A DNA stretch of 5,463 bases, taken from contig JACMRP010000253.1 in the NCBI GenBank assembly GCA_014376325.1, forward strand, positions 1-5,463, read 5' to 3'. Each line of letters opens with the position of its first letter. Position 1 is the first letter of the stretch. The notes beneath the pieces were generated by a model that ran no database searches, was not told the DNA's origin, and saw nothing but the letters and a program-made list of their open reading frames with translations. Below, piece by piece: positions 1-5,463 of the stretch. Source of the DNA: Pseudobdellovibrionaceae bacterium. GTDB lineage: Bacteria; Bdellovibrionota; Bdellovibrionia; Bdellovibrionales; Bdellovibrionaceae. Position numbers and translations under genes: made by a program.

Positions 1-1
1 G

Positions 2-805
2 CATTTGCTCTACGCAAGATTTTGGACGAAGGTGCTATTTGACGCGGGACTCGTCACGCACGATGAGCCATTCAAGAAGCTTGCGCACCAAGGAATGATC
101 TTGGGCGAAGACCACCAAAAAATGTCCAAACGCAAAGGCAACGGCGTCACCGCGGACGAAGTCAGCAAAAAGTACGGCGCGGATGCGCTGCGGGCTTTCG
201 TGTGTTTCATGGGGCCGCTAGAAAGCGAAAAGCCTTGGTCCACCACCGGCGTCGAAGGTGTGAAACGTTTCTTAGACCGCGTCAGCCGTTTGGTCGTGAA
301 CGACGACGGACAAAACGTGTTTACTGACGAATCGCCTTCCGCCGAGCTCCAAAAGGTTTTGCACAAAACAATCAAGAAGGTGACCGAAGACATCGAAAAG
401 ATGAGCTTCAACACCGCTATCAGTGCCATGATGATTTTGGTCAATGATATCTACAAGGCCAACGTTAAACCGAAGAGTGTTTTAAAACCTCTCGTACAAA
501 TGCTGATGCCCTTCGCACCGTTCTTGGCGGAAGAGCTCTGGGAAAAAATGGAAGGCGTTGGATTTGTTTCTTTGGCGCCTTGGCCTAAATATGATAATCA
601 GCTCGTCGCGGATGACAGAGCAACGATCGGTGTCCAAGTGAACGGCAAAATGCGCGGCACCGTCGAACTTGCACTCGATGCGGACGAAGCCACGGCGCTG
701 ACTGGCGCCTTGTCGGTCGAAAATGTCGTGGCGGCGTTGGGCGGTAAAACACCCGACAAAGTGATATACAAAGCCGGTAAGATTTTAAACTTGATCGTGA
801 AGTAG
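2..805 (+). CDS. leuS: Leucine--tRNA ligase, C-terminal part (5' end outside window)
   Basis: Cytoplasmic class I aminoacyl-tRNA synthetase that charges tRNA-Leu with leucine using ATP. Only about the last 267 residues are present; the frame is open to the left edge, so the TTG at position 5 is an internal Leu codon, not a start. Seen in order: the end of the catalytic core (HLLYARFW), the ATP-binding KMSK loop at 119-133 (reads KMSKR, followed by KGNGV), the helical anticodon-binding domain with HKTIKKVTEDI and FNTAIS, then PFAPFLAEELWE, and the C-terminal tRNA-contacting domain starting at VQVNGKMRG and ending with KVIYKAGKILNLIVK. About 223 residues follow the KMSK loop, close to the E. 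coli protein. Only three residues (DHQ) lie between HQGMILGE and KMSKR, so the leucine-specific insertion that E. coli LeuRS carries there is absent. The stop is TAG at 803-805; speA follows closely on the same strand. Confidence 0.97.
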   Translation, partial: HLLYARFWTKVLFDAGLVTHDEPFKKLAHQGMILGEDHQKMSKRKGNGVTADEVSKKYGADALRAFVCFMGPLESEKPWSTTGVEGVKRFLDRVSRLVVNDDGQNVFTDESPSAELQKVLHKTIKKVTEDIEKMSFNTAISAMMILVNDIYKANVKPKSVLKPLVQMLMPFAPFLAEELWEKMEGVGFVSLAPWPKYDNQLVADDRATIGVQVNGKMRGTVELALDADEATALTGALSVENVVAALGGKTPDKVIYKAGKILNLIVK

Positions 806-847
806 GGTGGACCCAGTATGATGAAAACTGAACTGAACGAAAACGTT

Positions 848-853
848 GGAGGA
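848..853 (+). promoter_or_regulatory. Ribosome binding site for speA (GGAGGA)
   Basis: A strong Shine-Dalgarno match, GGAGGA, sits 9 bases before the ATG at 863. It is the main reason for choosing 863 over the in-frame ATG pair at 818/821, whose upstream GGGTGG (805-810, 7 bases before 818) is a weaker match. If translation does begin at 818, this motif lies inside the coding sequence. Confidence 0.65.
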
Positions 854-862
854 AAACCACCG

Positions 863-2782
863 ATGACAACCAACCTGTCAAATCCCTGGAGTCCCGAAAA
901 AAGTGCCGAACTTTACGGAATCAATAACTGGGGAAATGGTTATTTCCGCATTAATTCTGCCGGTAATGTCAACGTCACTCCGATGGGTACGACCGGACCT
1001 TCCGTCGATCTTTTCGAACTGACGCAGGATCTACTCGATCGCGGGATCCGCGTTCCGATCATGATTCGTTTTCCAGATATCATCAAAGCACGCGTTCAAC
1101 TTCTGCACAGTTGTTTTCAAAAAGCTTTCGTCGACCATAGTTACAAGGGCAACTACTGCGGCGTTTACCCGATCAAGGTCAACCAACAGCGCCACTTGGT
1201 TCAAGAGCTCGTCAAACACGGCAAAGGCGTTGGCCTGGGGCTAGAGTGCGGATCTAAGCCTGAATTACTAGTTGTCCTGGCACTGATGAATACCGAAAAC
1301 GCGGTCATCATCTGTAACGGCTTCAAAGACGCGGAGTATATCGAAACCGCGATCCTTTCGCAAAAACTCGGTCGCAACACGATTATCGTTGTCGACCGCA
1401 AAGAAGAATTAAAAATGATCGTGGACGTTGCGAAAAAGTTCAACGCCCGTCCAAAAATTGGTTTCCGCGCAAAGCTGAACACGCAGGGCGCTGGCAAATG
1501 GGTCGACTCTTCGGGTGCCCGTTCGAAGTTCGGTCTGACTTCCATGGAAATCGTAGAAGGCGTCGAAGTTCTTCGGCGCGAAGGCATGCTCGATTGTTTG
1601 GAACTGCTTCACTACCATATCGGATCGCAAGTTCCGTCGATCCAAAGCATTAAGTCTTCACTCAAAGAAGGCGCGCGTTTCTACACCGAGCTTTACGCGA
1701 TGGGCGCGGGTCTAAAGTACATCGACGTTGGCGGCGGTTTGGGCGTTGATTACGACGGTACGGGTTCTTCCGACAGCTCCGTCAATTATTCTGAACAAGA
1801 ATACGCGAACGACATCGTTTCGGTTCTGCAAACTTTGTGTGATGAAAAAAATATTCCGCATCCAAATATCGTGACCGAATCCGGCCGCTTCTTGGTGGCG
1901 CATCACTCGGTTTTAATTTTCAACGTCCTCGGCATCAATAATCTTTTCCGTGACGAACCCCCGCGTCCTGCAACGAAAAAAGATCCGTCGTTGATGCAAG
2001 ACATGCAATACATCTTTGAAAAAGTGAACAAAGACAACATCAACGAGTGCTTCAATGACTTAACTCAGGCAAAGCAAGAGACCTTGCAACTGTTTACTTA
2101 CGGTGTACTGAGCCTCGAGCAACGTGCCTGGTGCGAAACCATGTACTTCGCGATCGCGACCAAGATGACTCTGCTCGCGAAGATCACGCCCGACACCGAA
2201 GACATCCAGTTAGCGTTGTCGAAAGAGCTTTGCGACACCTACTTCTGTAATTTCTCGGTCTTTCAGTCGGTTCCCGATTCTTGGGCCGTGGGCCAGCTGT
2301 TCCCAATCATGCCGATCCATAAGTTGCAGGAAGAGCCCACCCGCAGCGCGACCTTGGCGGACCTAACTTGTGACTCTGACGGCGTGATCGAAAAATTTAT
2401 CGACACCGAATCTGGCGAGCCGAAAGAAACGGTTCGAGTGCACATGTTCGAAGACGGTCAGCAATATTACATGGGCATTTTCTTAACCGGCGCGTACCAA
2501 GAGATCCTGGGCGATTTGCATAATTTGTTCGGCGATACCGATGCGGTTCACATTTCGCTCAGCGAAGTCGGTTACACAATCGACCATTACGTCCCGGGCG
2601 ACACCGTGACCGAAGTATTAAGCTATGTTCAGTACGGACGTTCGGAGATGGTGGACAACGTCCGCCAGGCGACGGAAGAAAGCATCCAAAAGGGAACGAT
2701 CACCAAGCAAGAAGCGAAGTTGCTGATCAAGCATTATGAAGAAGGACTTTCGGGATATACGTATCTCGAAGAACCAGAATAA
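863..2782 (+). CDS. speA: Biosynthetic arginine decarboxylase (PLP-dependent, SpeA family)
   Basis: Decarboxylates L-arginine to agmatine, the first step of the agmatine route to putrescine and spermidine; expected to use pyridoxal phosphate and Mg2+. The fold-III (alanine racemase-like) architecture is readable throughout. Numbered from the upstream ATG at 818, the PLP lysine is K120 in YPIKVNQ, followed by GLECGSKPEL (140-150), the barrel motif HYHIGSQ (265-271), the phosphate-binding glycine loop VGGGLGVDY (304-312), TESGR (353-357), and the C-terminal CDSDG (518-522) with the active-site Cys contributed across the dimer. The C-terminus GYTYLEEPE matches the family. Length is 639 residues from this start, or 654 from 818, against 658 in E. 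coli; shorter fold-III decarboxylases of about 400 residues are excluded. I prefer ATG 863 because GGAGGA lies 9 bases upstream. ATG 818, 12 bases after leuS, has only a weak GGGTGG and adds 15 poorly conserved residues. Probably co-transcribed with leuS. Confidence 0.96.
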   Translation: MTTNLSNPWSPEKSAELYGINNWGNGYFRINSAGNVNVTPMGTTGPSVDLFELTQDLLDRGIRVPIMIRFPDIIKARVQLLHSCFQKAFVDHSYKGNYCGVYPIKVNQQRHLVQELVKHGKGVGLGLECGSKPELLVVLALMNTENAVIICNGFKDAEYIETAILSQKLGRNTIIVVDRKEELKMIVDVAKKFNARPKIGFRAKLNTQGAGKWVDSSGARSKFGLTSMEIVEGVEVLRREGMLDCLELLHYHIGSQVPSIQSIKSSLKEGARFYTELYAMGAGLKYIDVGGGLGVDYDGTGSSDSSVNYSEQEYANDIVSVLQTLCDEKNIPHPNIVTESGRFLVAHHSVLIFNVLGINNLFRDEPPRPATKKDPSLMQDMQYIFEKVNKDNINECFNDLTQAKQETLQLFTYGVLSLEQRAWCETMYFAIATKMTLLAKITPDTEDIQLALSKELCDTYFCNFSVFQSVPDSWAVGQLFPIMPIHKLQEEPTRSATLADLTCDSDGVIEKFIDTESGEPKETVRVHMFEDGQQYYMGIFLTGAYQEILGDLHNLFGDTDAVHISLSEVGYTIDHYVPGDTVTEVLSYVQYGRSEMVDNVRQATEESIQKGTITKQEAKLLIKHYEEGLSGYTYLEEPE

Positions 2783-2810
2783 AAAAAAGGAGCTTCGGCT
2801 CCTTTTTTTT
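2781..2810. terminator. Bidirectional intrinsic terminator between convergent speA and yejE
   Basis: A perfect inverted repeat: eight A (2781-2788), GGAGC (2789-2793), loop TTCG (2794-2797), GCTCC (2798-2802), eight T (2803-2810). On the + strand the loop is the extra-stable C(UUCG)G tetraloop followed by a U-tract, a textbook Rho-independent terminator for leuS-speA. Because the A-tract mirrors the T-tract, the - strand reads as a hairpin followed by eight U as well, so it can end the yej-like operon, whose last stop lies 54 bases away. The last two bases of the speA TAA stop (2780-2782) fall within the A-tract. The remaining gap, 2811-2864, shows nothing further. Confidence 0.93.
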
Positions 2811-2864
2811 GGTTTGGTTTGACTTAGTTTCCGGGAATTCGTTTTGCCAAAAGCGGTCAGCTTC

Positions 2865-3893
2865 CTAACCTACCGCAGATTTGGAATCGAAGGCGTCGCG
2901 AACCGCGAGATTGATGTTGATCAGTAACGTCAGCGTAAGCACCAGCATGGCCGTTGGATACCAAACTAGCCAATCAGACGTCGTGAAGTAATTCTGCCCT
3001 TGCTCTAAGAGTTCTCCCCAACTTGGCGTTGGTGGACGAAGTCCAAGTCCCAAGTAATCTAAAACCGACAAACCTAAAATATTCGCCGCGATCGTAAATG
3101 GAGTCAGCGTAATGATCGGCGTCAGCGCGTTCGGCAATAAATGCTTCATGATGATGCGCGTGTGGCCTGCGCCGACAGCGCGCGAAGCTTCGATAAATTC
3201 GCGTTTTCTGAGGCTTAGAAATTGTCCACGCATATAGTGCGTGATCTCGGTCCAGCCGAACAGGACGCTGAAAATAATCAACATTCCAATTCCTGGATTA
3301 AACAGAGCGATCAACGTAATCAAAATGAACAAGGACGGTAAGCTTTCAAAAATTTCGATTAGGCGCATGCCGATCAAATCGGTCATACCACCCGCGTAAC
3401 CCATCGCCGCACCAATCGCGCAGCCGATCAAGTAACTCAGAAACCAAACGCCGACCGCGTAACCAAATGTATACCTAAACCCGTAAAGCAAACGCGCAAG
3501 CACGTCCCGGCCACGATCGTCGGTCCCCATCAAGTTATACCGGGTTGGTGGAGCAGGATAAGAATCCACAAAAGAGTTTGCTTCGTACGGTGTCCACTGA
3601 ATCAATGGCCACATTGCCCAGTCCTCTGGTCCGAACTCGAGCGCACGGTAATCAGTCACCTGAATATCTTCGCGACCAAAAAGTGACGGATGATAATCTT
3701 TGAATAGCGGATAATAGATAGTGCCCTTGTACTTCATCACGTGGGGCGCATTGTTCGCCCAAAACTCACCCGTGAAACTTAAAAGCGCCAAAGTAACAAA
3801 TATCCAAACGCAGACCACGGCCGAACGATGTCGCTTGAATCGGCGATAACGTTTCAGGGTTAATTCGTCTCGGATAAGATATTTCTCGATCAT
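2865..3893 (-). CDS. yejE: Oligopeptide ABC transporter inner-membrane permease, YejE-like
   Basis: Second of the two permease subunits of a peptide-type ABC importer, acting in the inner membrane. The 342-residue length matches E. coli YejE (341). Seen: a charged N-terminus, one membrane segment (about 24-44), a periplasmic stretch (about 45-115) with ANNAPHVMKYKG and YYPLFKDY resembling the YejE signature, then GTDDRGRDVLARLLYG (123-138), which opens the permease domain. Further membrane segments lie near 143-167, 185-213, 258-282 and 310-330. The cytoplasmic EAA loop that docks the ATPase is at about 231-257 (REFIEASRAVGAG to KHLLPNAL). The C-terminus AVRDAFDSKSAVG matches the family end, so the gene is complete. 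Its ATG overlaps the yejB stop as ATGA (3890-3893), implying translational coupling; AAGGA (3904-3908) lies 10 bases upstream. It is the last gene before the shared terminator. A general OppC/DppC subunit is the alternative, but the N-terminal region favours YejE. Confidence 0.92.
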   Translation of the reverse strand: MIEKYLIRDELTLKRYRRFKRHRSAVVCVWIFVTLALLSFTGEFWANNAPHVMKYKGTIYYPLFKDYHPSLFGREDIQVTDYRALEFGPEDWAMWPLIQWTPYEANSFVDSYPAPPTRYNLMGTDDRGRDVLARLLYGFRYTFGYAVGVWFLSYLIGCAIGAAMGYAGGMTDLIGMRLIEIFESLPSLFILITLIALFNPGIGMLIIFSVLFGWTEITHYMRGQFLSLRKREFIEASRAVGAGHTRIIMKHLLPNALTPIITLTPFTIAANILGLSVLDYLGLGLRPPTPSWGELLEQGQNYFTTSDWLVWYPTAMLVLTLTLLININLAVRDAFDSKSAVG

Positions 3894-4927
3894 TTAAAAT
3901 CAATCCTTGGATCAATCAATACGTACATCACGTCGCTGAAAACGCGACCCACAAGCAAAACAAGCGAAGAGATAAACGTTAAACCCATGATGACATTGTA
4001 ATCGCGGGATAAAACCGATTTATAACCAAGAAGCCCGATGCCGTCTAAATTAAATAATTTTTCAATGATCAAAGAACCCGCAAGGAAAACTCCGAAGAAA
4101 CTTGCAAACCCAGGCACCAAGGCGATCAGGGCATTTCGCATGGCATGTTTGTAAAGGACGACTCTTTCCGAAAGTCCTTTCGCGCGAGCGGTCCGGGTGT
4201 AGTCCGCCTTAATAACTTCTAACATCGAGTTCCGCATCAAGTAACTAACTTGAGTGAATCCACCGATCATGTAGCAAACTAGCGGCAAAATAAAGTGGTG
4301 AAGTCGATCGACAAACTGGCCGGCTGCAGTCAGCTCTTCGTAATTGTCCGATCTGAATCCACCAATCGGAAACCAATCCAATTTGCCCGCAAAAACGGTG
4401 ATCAAAATAATCCCCAGAACAAGACTGGGAATTGCGTAAGTAAAGTTCAGCGCGAGCCCAACACTGCGATCAAAATTGCTTCCCGCTTTGATGGCCATTC
4501 GCATACCGAGGGGGATCGAAACTAAATAAGTTAAAAACAAAGAGGCGATACCGAACTGCAAAGACACGGGCATTTTGCTCGCGATAACGTCAAAGACGGG
4601 TTCTTCATAGGTAAAACTATCGCCAAAATCAAAACGAGACAGGTTTTTTAACCAGATGAAATATCGAACGTGCAGTGGCTTATCGAAACCATACTGCTTC
4701 TTGAGCGCTTCAACCACTTCTTGGCTGACTCCACTTTCGGTTCGAGAACCAGAGCTGCCCGAAGCACCGCCCCCAGTTCCACCCATTGTAGAACCGAAAC
4801 GGATTGCCTGCAGCTTTTGTTCGATCGGGCTGCCAGGAGCCAGGTTGATCAAAACAAAAGTCAGCAAGGTGATCCCTATCAGAGTAGGGATCATCAATAA
4901 TAAACGGCGAACGAGATAAACGAACAA
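3890..4927 (-). CDS. yejB: Oligopeptide ABC transporter inner-membrane permease, YejB-like
   Basis: First permease subunit of the same importer; pairs with the YejE-like protein to form the transmembrane channel. The 345 residues begin FVYLVRRLLLMIPTL, aligning well with the start of E. coli YejB, and end DPRIDFK as that protein nearly does. Membrane segments are visible near 8-28, 123-143, 158-180, 208-230, 270-290 and 312-337. A Gly/Ser-rich stretch (46-66) follows the first membrane segment, as in YejB relatives, then YGFDKPLHVRYF (79-90) and FDFGDSF. The EAA loop is at about 243-267 (YTRTARAKGLSERVV, then KHAMRNAL). The start codon is TTG at 4927-4925, chosen because AAGGAG lies 7 bases upstream and because no extra residues are needed to match the family. 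It follows the binding-protein stop by 19 bases and overlaps yejE by 4, so all three form one operon. Generic OppB/DppB is the alternative. Confidence 0.93.
   Translation of the reverse strand: MFVYLVRRLLLMIPTLIGITLLTFVLINLAPGSPIEQKLQAIRFGSTMGGTGGGASGSSGSRTESGVSQEVVEALKKQYGFDKPLHVRYFIWLKNLSRFDFGDSFTYEEPVFDVIASKMPVSLQFGIASLFLTYLVSIPLGMRMAIKAGSNFDRSVGLALNFTYAIPSLVLGIILITVFAGKLDWFPIGGFRSDNYEELTAAGQFVDRLHHFILPLVCYMIGGFTQVSYLMRNSMLEVIKADYTRTARAKGLSERVVLYKHAMRNALIALVPGFASFFGVFLAGSLIIEKLFNLDGIGLLGYKSVLSRDYNVIMGLTFISSLVLLVGRVFSDVMYVLIDPRIDFK
4870..4893 (-). repeat. 9-bp perfect inverted repeat (hairpin) within early yejB coding sequence
   Basis: TGATCCCTA (4870-4878) and TAGGGATCA (4885-4893) are perfect inverse complements around a 6-base loop. 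In the yejB mRNA the hairpin would span about +35 to +58 from the first base of the TTG start, over the codons for MIPTLIGIT in the first membrane segment. It has no U-tract, so it is not an intrinsic terminator. It may be chance, or it may slow early elongation; the sequence alone does not decide. Confidence 0.5.
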
Positions 4928-4934
4928 AGTCCGG

Positions 4935-4940
4935 CTCCTT
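4935..4940 (-). promoter_or_regulatory. Ribosome binding site for yejB (AAGGAG), supporting a TTG start
   Basis: Read on the - strand, GAAGGAG occupies the short gap after the binding-protein stop, and the AAGGAG core ends 7 bases before TTG at 4927-4925. The strong match at good spacing, plus the family-like N-terminus, fixes the non-ATG start. Confidence 0.8.
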
Positions 4941-4946
4941 CAGTGA

Positions 4947-5463
4947 TTACGGTTTCATCCACCAGTAATCAACACCGATGCCGTACTTGAAAGTCTCAGC
5001 AGGGATTTGAACTTTGGAAGAGTTCGCGTAGAACTCAAATTTATCGTTAAACATGAATACGTAAGGAGCATCTGCCGCAATTTTTTCGTAAACCGTGTTT
5101 AAGAGTTTTTTGCGTTTCTTTTCGTCCAAACTTTGGCGAGCTTCGTCGATCAATTTGTCGACTTCTGGATTTTTGTAACCGATGAAATTACTTCCACCAG
5201 GAACGGCGCTCGCAGAATGCCAGATCTGTTTTGGATCCCAAGTGATGTCGCCACCGCCCCAAGCCAAAGAAACCGCGTCGAAGTTGCCTTCATCCAAGAT
5301 TTTTAAGAATGAATTCCACTCGAGGTACTTGATCTCCATGTCGATACCGACTTTTTTGAGATCTTCTTTGTACATCGTCCAGTATTTTTCGTTGTCTTTA
5401 TTCGGATGGATCAAGGTGAAGCGGAAAGAGGTCTTTTTGCCGTTCACTGTTTTATCAAGCAAA
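4947..5463 (-). CDS. Periplasmic peptide-binding protein (ABC solute-binding family 5, YejA-like), C-terminal part
   Basis: Substrate-capturing subunit of the importer, expected in the periplasm. Only about the last 172 residues are in the window; the frame is open to the right edge and the TTG near 5460 is internal, so the signal peptide and most of the ligand-binding lobes are missing. Seen: FTLIHPN, then DLKKVGIDMEIKYLEWNSF with DEGNFDAVSLAWGGGD, the typical family 5 pattern (a lysine-rich 'effective' helix, then a strand such as FDA...W), followed by WDPKQIWHS, GYKNPEVDKLIDEAR, a charged helix (LDEKKRKKLLNTVYEKIAADAPYVFMF) and the end KYGIGVDYWWMKP. The last part resembles the GIDTWW-type end of YejA. 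It lies directly upstream of yejB with a 19-base gap, so it is co-transcribed. The family is clear; YejA-like rather than another OppA/DppA relative rests mainly on the neighbouring permeases and the C-terminal motif. The substrate cannot be read from this fragment. Confidence 0.88.
   Translation of the reverse strand, partial: LLDKTVNGKKTSFRFTLIHPNKDNEKYWTMYKEDLKKVGIDMEIKYLEWNSFLKILDEGNFDAVSLAWGGGDITWDPKQIWHSASAVPGGSNFIGYKNPEVDKLIDEARQSLDEKKRKKLLNTVYEKIAADAPYVFMFNDKFEFYANSSKVQIPAETFKYGIGVDYWWMKP

Noticed and set aside
5..7. TTG at position 5 as the start of a free-standing short protein
   Set aside because: The frame stays open to the window edge and the preceding codon gives HLLYARFW, a conserved internal LeuRS motif, so the gene is simply cut by the window.
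10..444. A 144-codon open frame on the - strand inside leuS
   Set aside because: It is fully antisense to the strongly conserved LeuRS coding sequence, matches no family I recognise, and is best explained as a shadow frame.
585..881. Two - strand frames spanning the leuS/speA junction
   Set aside because: Both translate to Ser/Arg/Pro-rich sequence typical of shadow frames and cross two well-supported genes on the opposite strand.
3898..3920. Repeated ATCAAT units near the yejB/yejE junction
   Set aside because: They arise from codons for the conserved LIDPRIDF end of YejB and are too short and irregular to be a functional repeat.
4656..4919. Open frames of 76-87 codons on the + strand opposite the start of yejB (and a similar one at 4295-4525)
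   Set aside because: They are antisense to a clear permease gene, overlap one another, and show no recognisable protein features.
2..5463. A possible Trojan-horse antibiotic or immunity theme: a tRNA synthetase next to a Yej-type importer (in E. coli, YejABEF takes up microcin C, a synthetase inhibitor)
   Set aside because: The two operons are convergent and separated by a terminator, microcin C targets aspartyl- rather than leucyl-tRNA synthetase, and no biosynthesis or immunity gene is present. The adjacency looks coincidental.

Overview
This is an ordinary chromosomal window of about half G+C with five densely packed protein-coding genes and no RNA gene, mobile element, CRISPR array or phage signature. 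The proteins suggest a Gram-negative, proteobacteria-like organism. They include a long (~640 residue) biosynthetic arginine decarboxylase of the SpeA type and a peptide ABC importer closest to the YejA/YejB/YejE subfamily. The leucyl-tRNA synthetase differs from the Escherichia coli form, and leuS followed directly by speA is not an enterobacterial arrangement. A deltaproteobacterial or Bdellovibrio-like source is my guess from the overall feel of the proteins; it is low confidence and untested.

Left half, + strand: the 3' end of leuS (window edge to 805) is followed closely by a complete speA (863-2782, with an alternative in-frame start at 818). The short gap leaves little room for a promoter, so the two are probably co-transcribed. 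speA ends inside the A-tract of a near-perfect intrinsic terminator (2781-2810). That terminator is symmetrical and also lies at the end of the opposing operon.

Right half, - strand, in transcription order: the C-terminal part of a family 5 periplasmic solute-binding protein (5463-4947), then a YejB-like permease (4927-3890, TTG start with a strong ribosome binding site), then a YejE-like permease (3893-2865, joined to yejB by a 4-base ATGA overlap). Together these would give a binding protein and the two-permease membrane channel of an oligopeptide importer. The energising ATPase (YejF-type) is not in the window. The operon runs straight into the shared terminator after yejE, so the ATPase must lie upstream of the window or elsewhere.

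I found no convincing undescribed system. The points most worth a second look are the missing ATPase at the end of the importer operon, the compact LeuRS with a KMSKR signature, the two possible speA starts, the shared bidirectional terminator that contains a stop codon, and a 9-bp perfect hairpin early in the yejB message.
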